DNA from: Cryobacterium sp. SO1
Lineage (GTDB): Bacteria > Actinomycetota > Actinomycetes > Actinomycetales > Microbacteriaceae
Reading direction: 5' to 3'
Assembly: GCF_004210215.2 (NCBI RefSeq)
Contig: NZ_CP067394.1
Location: 1,240,001-1,304,000 of the forward strand
Length of the DNA stretch: 64,000 nucleotides
Positions 18,235-27,073 of the stretch are shown here, piece after piece (position 1 is the first letter of the stretch; each line of letters begins with the position of its first letter). The position numbers were made by a program, and so were the translations under genes. The notes under the pieces were generated by a model. The model was given only the letters and a program-made list of their open reading frames with translations. It ran no database searches and was not told the DNA's origin.

Positions 18235-18621
18235 ATGGCAAGAGTAAAGAGGGCCGTCAACGCCCACAAGAAGCGTCGCGTCATCCTTGAGCGCGCCCAG
18301 GGTTACCGCGGTCAGCGTTCACGCCTGTACCGCAAGGCCAAGGAGCAGGTCACTCACTCCCTCGTCTACAGCTACCGTGACCGTCGTGCACGCAAGGGTG
18401 ACTTCCGTCGCCTGTGGATCCAGCGCATCAACGCTGCTTCCCGCGCGAACGGCCTGACCTACAACCGCCTGATCCAGGGCCTCGCCCTGGCCGGCATCCA
18501 GGTCGACCGTCGCATCCTCGCCGACCTCGCCGTCACCGAGCCCGCCACCTTCGCGGCCATCGTTGAGAGCGCCAAGGCAGCACTGCCCGCTGACACCTCC
18601 GCACCCAAGGTCGCGAAGTAG
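18235..18621 (+). CDS. rplT: 50S ribosomal protein L20
   Basis: The 128-aa L20 binds 23S rRNA early in 50S assembly. It begins [38 protein letters not shown], the strongly conserved basic N-terminal helix. It starts 27 nt after rpmI behind AAAGGAAT and is followed at once by a strong terminator, so it ends the operon. The C-terminal tail is Ala/Pro-rich. Confidence 0.98.
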   Translation: MARVKRAVNAHKKRRVILERAQGYRGQRSRLYRKAKEQVTHSLVYSYRDRRARKGDFRRLWIQRINAASRANGLTYNRLIQGLALAGIQVDRRILADLAVTEPATFAAIVESAKAALPADTSAPKVAK

Positions 18622-18639
18622 TCACACCTACTTGTACAC

Positions 18640-18674
18640 GGGAGCGATCGCCACTGGCGGTCGCTCCCGTTTTG
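18640..18674 (+). terminator. Rho-independent terminator of infC-rpmI-rplT
   Basis: GGGAGCGATCGCC (18640-18652) pairs with GGCGGTCGCTCCC (18656-18668), with one T-G mismatch, a 3-nt loop and then GTTTTGC. This is a canonical terminator. Confidence 0.92.
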
Positions 18675-18715
18675 CATGCCCGGCGGGGCATTCTGTGGCC
18701 GGGTGGCGCGGCACC

Positions 18716-18721
18716 TAAACT
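18716..18721 (+). promoter_or_regulatory. -10 hexamer for the leaderless SpoU methyltransferase
   Basis: TAAACT ends 6 nt before ATG 18728, with no ribosome site between; leaderless transcription is inferred. Confidence 0.5.
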
Positions 18722-18727
18722 GGATGC

Positions 18728-19528
18728 ATGCTAGATAACCCCCGATCTCCTCGCGTGCGTGCCGTCGCGAAACTTGCGAACCGAGCCGCCCGCTCCGAGA
18801 CGGGACTGTTCCTCCTCGAGGGCCCGCAGGCCGTCTCCGAAGCCCTCACCTTCCGCCCGGAACTCGTCGTGGAGCTGTACGCCACCCCGACGGCCCTCGA
18901 GCGCTACACCGAGATCGGCGATGCCGCGGTTGCCGCGGGCGTGGACGTGGAGTTCGTCACCGAGCAGGTGCTCGAGACGATGGCCGACACCGTCACCCCG
19001 CAGGGCTTCATCGCGGTGTGCCACCAGTTCCCCACCTCGATCAAGAAAATCTTCGCCAACGAGCCCAAGCTCATCGCGATCCTCGAAGAGGTGCGCGACC
19101 CGGGTAACGCGGGCACCATCATCCGGGCAGCGGATGCCGCCGGCGCCGACGCCGTGATCTTCACCGGCCGCAGCGTCGACCTGTACAACCCCAAGGTGGT
19201 GCGTTCGTCCACCGGGTCGATCTTCCACCTGCCCGTCGCCGTGGGCGTCACCCTCACCGACGTGCGTGAGCGTGCCAAGTTCGCCGGGATGCAGATCCTC
19301 GCCGCAGACATCAAGGGCGACGACCTGCTCGAGGCCCGCAACAGCGGTCTGCTGGCCGCCCCCACCGCCTGGTTGTTCGGCAACGAGGCCCGCGGTCTCA
19401 CCGAGGAAGACCTGGCCATGGCCGACCGGTCAATCAGTGTTCCGATCTACGGCCACGCCGAATCGATGAATCTGGCCACGGCTGCCTCTGTCTGCCTGTA
19501 CGAGAGCGCTTTCTCGCACCGCGCCTAG
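18728..19528 (+). CDS. TrmH/SpoU-family RNA 2'-O-methyltransferase
   Basis: A 266-aa SPOUT methyltransferase, likely acting on rRNA or tRNA ribose. The N-terminal substrate-binding domain (SPRVRAVAKLANRAARSETGLFLLEGPQAVSEAL) precedes the knotted catalytic domain with motif 1 LEEVRDPGNAGTIIRAADAAG, motif 2 WLFGNEARGL and motif 3 SVPIYGHAESMNLATAASVCLYE. It occupies the position of tsnR after rplT in M. tuberculosis. The exact modified nucleotide cannot be inferred. Confidence 0.93.
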   Translation: MLDNPRSPRVRAVAKLANRAARSETGLFLLEGPQAVSEALTFRPELVVELYATPTALERYTEIGDAAVAAGVDVEFVTEQVLETMADTVTPQGFIAVCHQFPTSIKKIFANEPKLIAILEEVRDPGNAGTIIRAADAAGADAVIFTGRSVDLYNPKVVRSSTGSIFHLPVAVGVTLTDVRERAKFAGMQILAADIKGDDLLEARNSGLLAAPTAWLFGNEARGLTEEDLAMADRSISVPIYGHAESMNLATAASVCLYESAFSHRA

Positions 19529-19629
19529 CATCTTTCCCGGTCGGGCGTCTATTACGTTTGGGTTACCGACCGGGCCAATGCCGCGCCAAAAGTGGTCTGG
19601 CGGGCCTTCGCGGGCCTAGGTTGGGGGGT

Positions 19630-20417
19630 ATGGAGCCAACAGACGCATCACCGGCGACGTCCAACATCACGGTCCGCCGGGGGAACCCCTGGTCGTCATT
19701 ACGGACGTCAACAAGAACTACGGCGAACTGCACGTACTGAAAAACATCACCGCCACGGTCAACCGTGGCGAGGTGGTTGTGGTCATCGGACCGAGCGGAT
19801 CGGGCAAGTCCACCCTCTGCCGGGCCATCAATCGGCTCGAGACCATCGACAACGGCACGATCACCATCGACGGCAAGGAACTGCCCAAAGAGGGCAAGGC
19901 GCTCGCCCAGTTGCGGGCCGACGTCGGCATGGTGTTCCAAGCGTTCAACCTGTTCGCCCACAAGACCGTGCTCGAGAACGTCACCCTTGGCCCGATCAAG
20001 GTTCGCGGCATGAGCAAGGCCGACGCCGAGACCAAGGCCATGGCACTGCTCGAGCGGGTCGGTGTGGCCAACCAGGCCAAGAAGATGCCGTCCCAGCTGT
20101 CCGGCGGCCAGCAGCAGCGCGTCGCCATCGCGCGCGCCCTGGCGATGGATCCCAAGCTCATCCTGCTCGACGAGCCAACCAGCGCGCTCGACCCCGAAAT
20201 GATCAACGAGGTACTCGAGGTCATGGTCAACCTCGCCAACGAGGGCATGACCATGATCGTCGTCACCCACGAAATGGGCTTCGCCCGCAAGGCGGCCGAC
20301 CGGGTCATCTTCATGGCCGAAGGCGACATCGTCGAGGAGACCACCCCGGAGAAGTTCTTCACGAACCCCCAGAGCACGAGAGCGAAAGACTTCCTCTCCA
20401 AAATACTTGCCCACTAA
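19630..20417 (+). CDS. gluA: Polar amino-acid ABC transporter ATPase (GluA-type), apparent 5' frameshift
   Basis: ATP-binding subunit for the importer encoded by the next three genes. In the frame ending at 20417 the ATPase is complete: [10 protein letters not shown], Walker [11 protein letters not shown]-loop [10 protein letters not shown], signature [16 protein letters not shown], Walker [13 protein letters not shown] and switch His VTHE. That frame has no ATG, GTG or TTG after its last stop (19617-19619) until GTG 19773, which would remove the first strands and the aromatic residue that stacks on ATP. ATG 19630 in the +1 frame gives [18 protein letters not shown] and then leaves the frame at a run of five G (19679-19683). 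One more G would join it to [14 protein letters not shown]. This is either a true 1-base deletion, a sequence error or frameshifting. Confidence 0.85.
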
Positions 20418-20453
20418 TCGGTCGGCGAGACACACAGCACACAGGAGGAAACC

Positions 20454-21326
20454 ATGAGACGCAACAAGGGTCTAGTGATCTCTGCCATCGCCCTGGTCGG
20501 AGCGTTCGCGCTGAGCGGCTGCACCGATTCCGGCGCCAGCACGCCGTCGGCCGCACCCGTTGAGGAAGATGTCACGTTCGAAGAGGGCACCACCATGGCC
20601 GCCCTGAACGAAGCCGGTGAAATCACCATCGGCACCAAGTTCGACCAGCCCCTCTTCGGTCTCAAGGGCCCGGATGGCACCCCGGTCGGCTTCGATGTTG
20701 AAATCGGCAAGCTCATCGCATCCAAGCTCGGCATTGAGGCGTCCAACATCACGTGGACCGAGACGGTCTCCGCCAACCGCGAGCCGTTCATCCAGAACGG
20801 CCAGGTCGACCTCGTGGTCGCCACCTACACGATCAACGACGCCCGCAAGGAAGTTGTCTCCTTCGCCGGCCCGTACTACGAAGCCGGTCAGGACCTGCTC
20901 GTTCTCGCAGGCAACGACGCCAAGATCGCCGGCCCGGAGGACCTGGCCGACAAGAAGGTCTGTACCGTCAGCGGCTCCACCTCGGAGAAGAACATCGCGG
21001 CGTACACGACCAACATCATCGCCACCGACACCTACTCGAACTGCCTCGGCCCGCTGCGCAGCGGCGAAGTCGACGCCGTCACCACCGACAACGTGATCCT
21101 GGCCGGCCTCGCCGACCAGAACGCCGGTGAGTTCGAGGTCGTGGGCAACCCGTTCACCGCCGAGCCTTACGGCATCGGCCTGGCCAAGGACGACACCGAG
21201 TTCCGTAACTTCATCAACGACGTCCTGGAGGAGTCCTATGAGGACGGCTCCTGGGCCGCCGCCTGGGAAGCCACCGCGGGTTCCGTGCTCGAGACGCCGG
21301 AACCGCCGGCGGTCGACCGCTACTAG
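20454..21326 (+). CDS. gluB: Amino-acid ABC transporter substrate-binding lipoprotein (GluB-type)
   Basis: A 290-aa family 3 solute-binding protein. It has a lipoprotein signal: MRRNKG, a hydrophobic stretch, then LSGC with lipidated Cys23. The mature part has GEITIGTKFDQPLFGLKGPDGTPVGFDVEIGKLIA, and DLVVATYTINDARKEVVSFAGPYYEAGQDLLV, typical of glutamate/glutamine/aspartate binders. It starts 37 nt after gluA behind AGGAGGAAACC. A hairpin follows before gluC. Ligand specificity is inferred. Confidence 0.93.
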   Translation: MRRNKGLVISAIALVGAFALSGCTDSGASTPSAAPVEEDVTFEEGTTMAALNEAGEITIGTKFDQPLFGLKGPDGTPVGFDVEIGKLIASKLGIEASNITWTETVSANREPFIQNGQVDLVVATYTINDARKEVVSFAGPYYEAGQDLLVLAGNDAKIAGPEDLADKKVCTVSGSTSEKNIAAYTTNIIATDTYSNCLGPLRSGEVDAVTTDNVILAGLADQNAGEFEVVGNPFTAEPYGIGLAKDDTEFRNFINDVLEESYEDGSWAAAWEATAGSVLETPEPPAVDRY

Positions 21327-21342
21327 CCGTTCCGCACTACCG

Positions 21343-21371
21343 ATCGGGGTGGCCGCACCGGCCGCCCCGAT
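21343..21371 (+). terminator. Intercistronic hairpin between gluB and gluC
   Basis: ATCGGGGTGGCC (21343-21354) pairs with GGCCGCCCCGAT (21360-21371) through one T-G pair and a 5-nt loop. There is no T tract, so it may act as a partial terminator or an RNA-stability element that raises binding-protein mRNA relative to the permeases. Confidence 0.55.
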
Positions 21372-21420
21372 TGGCAGTGTTCCCCCACACGCTCGAAAAA
21401 CACACAAGAGGAGGTGAGTC

Positions 21421-22068
21421 TTGGACGCAGTCATCGAAAACCTGCCGGTCTTTTTGGAAGGCTTCAAGAACACGCTCGGGTTACTGATTCTCTCCGGCAT
21501 CGGCGCGCTCGTGCTCGGAGTGTTCGTGGCCGCCCTGCGGATTTCGCCCATCGCATCATTTCGCGCCTTCGCGACGGTGTACACCGAGCTGGTTCGCAAC
21601 ACCCCACTCACCCTCGTGCTGTTCTTCTGCGCGTACATCCTGCCGTACCTGCAGTTCTCACCTGGGTACTTCTTCCTGGCGCTCATCGGGCTCACCGTCT
21701 ACACCTCCCCGTTCGTAGCCGAGGCACTGCGCTCGGGCATCAACGGCGTTCCCGTCGGTCAGGCCGAGGCCGCCCGCAGCGTAGGGCTCACCTTCGGCCA
21801 GTCGCTGAGCTACGTGATCATGCCCCAGGCGGTTCGGATGGTGATCCCGCCGCTGATCAACGTCTTCATCGCGCTCACCAAGAACACCTCTGTGGCCGGC
21901 GCGTTCTTCGTCTTCGAACTCTTCGGCGCCGGCCGGCAGGTCGTCAACGATCGCGGTGACGCCGTGATCGCGATTCTGCTGGCCGTCGCGAGCTTCTACC
22001 TGATCGTCACGATCACGCTCGGGCAGATCGCCGGCCGGGTGGAAAAGAAAGTGGCGGTACTCCGATGA
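21421..22068 (+). CDS. gluC: Amino-acid ABC transporter permease (GluC-type)
   Basis: A 215-aa inner-membrane permease of the HisM/GlnP type with about five hydrophobic segments. The conserved cytoplasmic loop that contacts the ATPase is visible: EALRSGINGVPVGQAEAARSVGLTFGQSLSYVIMPQA. RNTPLTLVLFF is the usual family motif. The start is TTG 21421, six bases after an AGGAGG ribosome site. The stop overlaps the start of the second permease (ATGA). Confidence 0.92.
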   Translation: MDAVIENLPVFLEGFKNTLGLLILSGIGALVLGVFVAALRISPIASFRAFATVYTELVRNTPLTLVLFFCAYILPYLQFSPGYFFLALIGLTVYTSPFVAEALRSGINGVPVGQAEAARSVGLTFGQSLSYVIMPQAVRMVIPPLINVFIALTKNTSVAGAFFVFELFGAGRQVVNDRGDAVIAILLAVASFYLIVTITLGQIAGRVEKKVAVLR

Positions 22069-22988
22069 GCTCAGTCCTCTACGACGCGCCGGGCCCCAAG
22101 GCGCGCGCCCGATCCCGGGTCATCTCCGTCGTCGGTGTGATCATCATCCTCGCCGGCCTCACCGCGCTGATCCTGGCGCTCGGTGCCCCCAAGCCCAGCG
22201 CCAACGGCGCCATCCAGCCCGGCATGTGGGACCCGACCCGCTGGGACGCCCTGCTCGACGTCGAGGTCTGGCGCACCCTCGGGCGTGGCGCACTGGCGAC
22301 CCTCACCATGGCCGGAGTCGCGGCGTTCTTCGCATTGATCCTGGGTGTGCTGTTCTCGTTCCTGCGTTCGGCCGACCACGCCGCCATTCGGGTACCCACG
22401 ACTATCGTCCTGGAATTCGTGCGCGGCATGCCCGTGCTGCTGATGATGCTCTTCATCCTGCTGGTGTTCTCCACCGGGTCGTTCTGGGCCGGTGTTGCGG
22501 CGCTGTCCATCTACAACGGTGCGATCATCGGCGAGGCGCTGCGGGCCGGCATCAATTCGCTGCCACGAGGCCAGCGGGAGGCCGGTCTCGCGATCGGACT
22601 GACGCCCATCTCCACCCGGTTCCGCATCGAATTCCCGCAGGCGTTCCGGCAGATGTTGCCGATCATCATCGCCCAGCTCGTAGTGCTGCTCAAGGACACC
22701 TCGCTGGCGTTCATCGTCGGTTACGAAGAGCTGCTTCGCAGTGGCCTGTACACGATGACCAACTTCTTCGGACAGCGGTACCAGTTCTCCTTCTTCCTGA
22801 TCGTGCTGGCCATCTACCTGGCGATGAACCTGTCGCTGTCCTGGCTGGCCCGTGTGATCGCCCGCCGCTCGGGACCCAAGGCCGGCAAGCTTGTCGACCC
22901 GGAGCCCACGTTGACACCGAAGGACACCCTTGCGTCCACCCGAGGCAGCTACTCAACAGGTGAGACCGGGGGAGCGGGCTCGGCCTGA
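22065..22988 (+). CDS. gluD: Amino-acid ABC transporter permease (GluD-type)
   Basis: Second permease, 307 aa, with an N-terminal hydrophobic segment (about 20-45) and the core domain with GALATLTMAGVAAFFALILGVLFSFLR, RGMPVLLMMLFILL and the ATPase-contact loop EALRAGINSLPRGQREAGLAIGL...IEFPQAFRQMLP. The hydrophilic C-terminal tail ends GETGGAGSA. It forms a heteromeric pair with the preceding permease and closes the importer operon. Confidence 0.92.
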   Translation: MSSVLYDAPGPKARARSRVISVVGVIIILAGLTALILALGAPKPSANGAIQPGMWDPTRWDALLDVEVWRTLGRGALATLTMAGVAAFFALILGVLFSFLRSADHAAIRVPTTIVLEFVRGMPVLLMMLFILLVFSTGSFWAGVAALSIYNGAIIGEALRAGINSLPRGQREAGLAIGLTPISTRFRIEFPQAFRQMLPIIIAQLVVLLKDTSLAFIVGYEELLRSGLYTMTNFFGQRYQFSFFLIVLAIYLAMNLSLSWLARVIARRSGPKAGKLVDPEPTLTPKDTLASTRGSYSTGETGGAGSA

Positions 22989-23020
22989 CCCGGTAGGAAC
23001 GGTCGGGTGGGGCCGGGCAC

Positions 23021-23026
23021 TAAACT
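23021..23026 (+). promoter_or_regulatory. -10 hexamer for leaderless pheS
   Basis: TAAACT ends 8 nt before GTG 23035 and no ribosome site is present. Confidence 0.5.
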
Positions 23027-23034
23027 TGGGCCTC

Positions 23035-24075
23035 GTGTCTGTCCCCACTGAAATAACCGAATCCGCCGTCACCGCGGCCATCGATGCCGCCCTCGCGGCC
23101 ATCGAAGCCGCGACCGACTCCGCCGCCCTCAAGGCCGTGCGCTCAGCGCACGTCGGCGAGGCCTCGCCGCTGGCCGCACTGAACGCCCTCATGCGCAGCG
23201 TGCCCGGCGACCAGAAGGCCGCCGCCGGCAAGCTCGTCGGCCAGGCCCGCGCTCGGGTCAATCAGGCGCTGAGCGCCCGCGAAACCCAGATCGTCGAAGC
23301 CGAGGCCACCGCCCAGCTCGCCGCCGAAGCCGTGGACGTCACCGCCGCCGCCTCCACCTGGCGTGCCGGCGCCAGGCATCCGCTGACCCTGCTGCAGGAA
23401 CGCGTCAGCGACGTGTTCGTGGGCATGGGCTGGGAGGTCGCCGAAGGACCGGAGCTCGAGAGCGAGTGGTTCAACTTCGACGCGCTGAACTTCGACGAGG
23501 ACCACCCGGCCCGCGCCATGCAGGACACCTTCTTCATCGACCCGCCCGAGGCCCACCTGGTGCTGCGCACGCACACCTCACCGGTTCAGCTGCGCGCGCT
23601 GCTGGGCACCGAGCCGCCCGTGTACCGCATCGCGCCCGGCCGGGTCTACCGCACCGACGAGCTCGACGCCACGCACACCCCGGTCTTCCACCAGATCGAG
23701 GGCATCGCCGTGGACAAGGGGCTCACCATGGCCCACCTGCGCGGCACCCTCGACCACTTCGTCAAGGCCCTGTTCGGCGACGAGGCCAAGGTTCGCCTGC
23801 GCCCCAACTACTTCCCGTTCACCGAACCGAGCGCCGAGCTCGACCTCTGGCACCCCACCTTCAAGGATGGCGCCCGCTGGATCGAGTGGGGCGGTTGCGG
23901 CATGGTCAACGCCAACGTGCTCCGCTCCGCCGGCCTCGACCCCGAGGTCTACTCCGGATTCGCGTTCGGCGTCGGCGTCGAACGAGCACTGATGTTCCGC
24001 AACGATGTGAAGGATATGCACGACATGGTCGAAGGCGACATTCGGTTCAGCCAGCAGTACGGGATGACCGTCTGA
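23035..24075 (+). CDS. pheS: Phenylalanyl-tRNA synthetase alpha subunit
   Basis: The 346-aa catalytic subunit of the (alpha-beta)2 enzyme that charges tRNA-Phe. An N-terminal coiled-coil region (about residues 1-95) precedes the class II core: HPLTLLQERVSDVFVGMGWEVAEGPELE, RTHTSPVQLRAL, motif 2 YRIAPGRVYRTDELDATHTPVFHQIEG, and motif 3 GFAFGVGVERALMFRN. GTG 23035 is chosen from the leaderless -10 spacing and the normal N-terminal length. The stop overlaps the pheT start (TGATG). Confidence 0.97.
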   Translation: MSVPTEITESAVTAAIDAALAAIEAATDSAALKAVRSAHVGEASPLAALNALMRSVPGDQKAAAGKLVGQARARVNQALSARETQIVEAEATAQLAAEAVDVTAAASTWRAGARHPLTLLQERVSDVFVGMGWEVAEGPELESEWFNFDALNFDEDHPARAMQDTFFIDPPEAHLVLRTHTSPVQLRALLGTEPPVYRIAPGRVYRTDELDATHTPVFHQIEGIAVDKGLTMAHLRGTLDHFVKALFGDEAKVRLRPNYFPFTEPSAELDLWHPTFKDGARWIEWGGCGMVNANVLRSAGLDPEVYSGFAFGVGVERALMFRNDVKDMHDMVEGDIRFSQQYGMTV

Positions 24076-26609
24076 TGCGCGTTCCCCTGAGCTGGCTCGG
24101 CGAATTCGTCGACCTCGAACCCGGCACCACCCCCGAAGCCGTGCACGCCGCCCTGGTGAGCGTGGGCCTCGAGGAAGAAGAAATCTACCGCTTCGAGCTG
24201 ACCGGACCCATCGTGGTGGGCCAGGTGCTCGAGTTCGTCGGTGAGGTGCAGACCAACGGCAAGACCATCAACTGGTGCCAGGTGCAGGTCGCTCCCGAGG
24301 GCGAACTCGCCGCCGACGGCGGCCCGGCCGTCCACGGCATCGTCTGTGGCGCACACAACTTCGTCGTCGGCGACAAGGTCGTCGTGACCCTGCCCGGCGC
24401 CGTGCTGCCCGGCCCGTTCCCGATCGCGCCGCGCACCACCTATGGCCACGTGTCCGACGGCATGATCGCCTCGGCCCGCGAGCTCGGCCTCGGCGACGAG
24501 CACGCCGGCATCCTGGTGCTCGGCGACCTCGGCCTCGACCCCGCGGTCGGCACGGATGCGATCAGCCTGCTGGGCCTGGACGACTCCGCCGTGGAGATCA
24601 ACGTCACCCCCGACCGCGGCTACGCCTTCTCGATCCGCGGGGTGGCCCGCGAGTACGCGCACGCCACCGGCGCCACCTTCCGCGACCCCGCCCTCGCGGT
24701 CACCGCGACGGCGTCCACCGAGGTCTTCCCGGTCTCGATCGACGACGCCGCCCCGATCCGCGGACGTATCGGCGCGAGCGTCTTCGTCACCCGGGTCGTG
24801 CGCGGCGTGGACCCCGGCAAGCCGTCCCCGGCCTGGCTGATCGCCCGGCTCAAGCTGGCCGGCATCCGCTCGATCTCGCTGATCGTGGACATCACCAACT
24901 ACGTGATGATCGAACTCGGCCAGCCGATTCACGGCTACGACCTGGACAAGCTCACCGGCGGAATCACCGTGCGCCGCGCCGAGCCGCGCGAGAAACTCGT
25001 CACCCTCGACGACGCCACCCGCACCCTCAACCCTGAAGACCTGCTGATCACCGACGAATCAGGCCCCATAGGCCTGGCCGGCGTGATGGGCGGAGCGACC
25101 ACCGAAATCGGCGCAGACACCACCAATGTGCTGATCGAAGCGGCCAACTTCGACCCGGTGTCGATCGCGCGCACCGCCCGCCGGCACAAGCTGCCCAGCG
25201 AGGCGTCCCGCCGCTTCGAACGCGGCGTCGACCCCGAGGTGGCCGCCGTGGCCGCCGCCCGCGTGGTGCAGCTGCTCGAGGAACTCGCCGGGGGAGTGGC
25301 CGACGGACTCGGCTCGCTGCACGACGCCACCCCGGAGCGCACCCCGATCGACCTGCCCACCGGCTTCGTCTCCGGCCTGATCGGCCTGGAGTACACCCGC
25401 GAGGAGGTGCGCACCTCGCTCGCCGAGATCGGCGCCTCGATGACCGAAACCACCGACGGCCTCGCGGTCGTCGCACCGAGCTGGCGCCCGGACCTCACCG
25501 ACAAGTGGACCCTCGCCGAGGAGGTCGCCCGCATCGTCGGGTACGACCGCATCCCGTCGGTGCTGCCCGTCGCCCCGCCCGGCCGCGGCCTCACCCGCAC
25601 CCAGCAGCTCAAACGCTCGGTCGCCACGGTGCTCGCCGCCACCGGCCACACCGAGGTCCTGGCCTACCCGTTCGTCGCCGAAAAGGCGAACAACCTCTTC
25701 GGTGACCCGGTCAGCAGCACGGTTCCGCAGATCAAGGTGGCCAACCCGCTCGACGGCGAAGCGCCGTTCATGCGCACGTCGATGCTGCCCGGCCTGCTCC
25801 AGATCGCGCACCGCAACCTCTCCCGCGGCTCGACCGACCTGGCGATCTTCGAACTCGGTTCGGTCTTCCGCCCGGTGGCGGGCGTCAGCTACGGCAGCGC
25901 CGTGGTGCCGCCGGCCGCCGTGCGCCCGAGTGCCGAACTCGAGGCGACGCTGAACGCGGGCATCCCGCCGCAGCCGTTCACCGCCGGCATCGTGCTTCTG
26001 GGCAACACCGTGCGGCACCAGCCCGGCCAGGCGCCCATCGCGGCATCCTGGCGCGACGCCCTCACCGCGGTCGCCCAGATCGGCCTCGCCGTCGGCCTGC
26101 CGATCCAGGTGCGCCAAGGCACACACCAGGCGATGCACCCCGGCCGCACCGCCGAACTGTTCGTGGCAACGGATGCCGGCGAGCTCTCGGTGGGCTTCGC
26201 GGGCGAACTGCTGCCCAACGTGGCCCGCGGTGCCGACCTGCCCGCGGTGGTCGCGGTCGTCGAACTGGACCTGTCCGCGGTCTTCGCCCAGGTCACCGAG
26301 GAACTGCAGGCCACCCAGATCGGCACCAAGCCCGCCGCCACCCAGGACCTCTCGCTCGTCGTCGACGCGCCGGTGCGGGCCAGCGACGTGCTCGCCGCCG
26401 TGCGCGAGGGTAGCGGTTCGCTGCTGGAGAGCATCGAGCTGGTCGACGACTACCGCGGAACGGGCATCGAAGCCGGGCAGAAGTCCCTCACCTTCGCCCT
26501 GCGGTTCCGCGCGCCGGACCGCACCCTCACCGCCGCGGAGGCCAGCGACGCGAAGCTGGCCGGCGTGCAACTCGCCGCCGCCCGTTACGGAGCGCACCTG
26601 CGCGAGTAG
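24075..26609 (+). CDS. pheT: Phenylalanyl-tRNA synthetase beta subunit
   Basis: The 844-aa beta subunit carries the tRNA-binding OB fold (about residues 40-160; VGQVLEFVGEVQTNGKTINWCQV), the B3/B4 editing region with HKLPSEASRRFERGVDPE, the B5 domain, a degenerate class II core, and the C-terminal FDX-ACB anticodon-binding domain (PAATQDLSLVVD...SLTFALRFRAPDRTLTAAE). Full length. Its last seven codons, GAHLRE plus stop, are duplicated with one mismatch 341 bp downstream. Confidence 0.97.
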   Translation: MRVPLSWLGEFVDLEPGTTPEAVHAALVSVGLEEEEIYRFELTGPIVVGQVLEFVGEVQTNGKTINWCQVQVAPEGELAADGGPAVHGIVCGAHNFVVGDKVVVTLPGAVLPGPFPIAPRTTYGHVSDGMIASARELGLGDEHAGILVLGDLGLDPAVGTDAISLLGLDDSAVEINVTPDRGYAFSIRGVAREYAHATGATFRDPALAVTATASTEVFPVSIDDAAPIRGRIGASVFVTRVVRGVDPGKPSPAWLIARLKLAGIRSISLIVDITNYVMIELGQPIHGYDLDKLTGGITVRRAEPREKLVTLDDATRTLNPEDLLITDESGPIGLAGVMGGATTEIGADTTNVLIEAANFDPVSIARTARRHKLPSEASRRFERGVDPEVAAVAAARVVQLLEELAGGVADGLGSLHDATPERTPIDLPTGFVSGLIGLEYTREEVRTSLAEIGASMTETTDGLAVVAPSWRPDLTDKWTLAEEVARIVGYDRIPSVLPVAPPGRGLTRTQQLKRSVATVLAATGHTEVLAYPFVAEKANNLFGDPVSSTVPQIKVANPLDGEAPFMRTSMLPGLLQIAHRNLSRGSTDLAIFELGSVFRPVAGVSYGSAVVPPAAVRPSAELEATLNAGIPPQPFTAGIVLLGNTVRHQPGQAPIAASWRDALTAVAQIGLAVGLPIQVRQGTHQAMHPGRTAELFVATDAGELSVGFAGELLPNVARGADLPAVVAVVELDLSAVFAQVTEELQATQIGTKPAATQDLSLVVDAPVRASDVLAAVREGSGSLLESIELVDDYRGTGIEAGQKSLTFALRFRAPDRTLTAAEASDAKLAGVQLAAARYGAHLRE

Positions 26610-26610
26610 C
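26589..26610 (+). repeat. Direct repeat, left copy: pheT 3' end
   Basis: GGAGCGCACCTGCGCGAGTA and the next two bases make 22 bp covering the last pheT codons and stop. A copy with one mismatch is at 26930-26951. The pair brackets the 19-bp tandem array. Confidence 0.8.
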
Positions 26611-26702
26611 GGTTGCCTGCCCTGCCGCCTCTTCCCAGCCGGGTTGAGAGGGAGCGCGGGGTCGCGGCACGCCTTAGGTCCGGCGGCACATGTTCGAACC
26701 CG

Positions 26703-26890
26703 TGCCGCCGGGACGAACCTGTGCCGCCGGGACTTACAGGTGCCGCCGGGACGAACCTGCGCCGCCGGGACTTGCAGGTGCCGCCGGGACGAACCTGCGC
26801 CGCCGGGACTTGCAGGTGCCGCCGGGACGAACGGGTGCCGCGAGGACTCAGGTGTGCCGCCGGGACGAATCTGTGCCGCGAGGCATCCGC
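26703..26890 (+). repeat. 19-bp tandem repeat array between pheT and argC
   Basis: About ten units of the type TGCCGCCGGGACGAACCTG, alternating with TGCCGCCGGGACTTACAGG, start at 26703, 26722, 26741, 26760, 26779, 26798 and 26817, then become degenerate to about 26890. Unit boundaries form small inverted repeats (AGGT/ACCT, CCTGC/GCAGG). There are no spacers, so it is not CRISPR. Open frames across it are low-complexity and not convincing genes. Confidence 0.88.
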
Positions 26891-26929
26891 CGGCCCGCGC
26901 GACTGCAGGGCTTGGCCACCGCTCACTGG

Positions 26930-26951
26930 GGAGCGCAACTGCGCGAGTAGC
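26930..26951 (+). repeat. Direct repeat, right copy of the pheT 3' end
   Basis: Twenty-one of 22 bases match the pheT terminus at 26589-26610, including the TAG stop. With the left copy it flanks about 320 bp of repeat-rich DNA. Confidence 0.8.
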
Positions 26952-26979
26952 ACCCCGTCGGAAGCACGTACCCGCTCGC

Positions 26980-27046
26980 CGAGTTGCCCCGTTCCGACGA
27001 ATTGCCCCCGCACAGCGGGGCAACTCGACCGCAGCGGGGCAACTCG
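26980..27046. promoter_or_regulatory. Inverted repeat with a duplicated arm upstream of argC
   Basis: CGAGTTGCCCCG (26980-26991) has two perfect complements, CGGGGCAACTCG at 27016-27027 and again at 27035-27046. Alternative hairpins could form. It could terminate pheST transcription or affect argC; it does not look like an ArgR box. Confidence 0.5.
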
Positions 27047-27073
27047 CGATTCTGGCGCGCGCGAGCACCCGGG

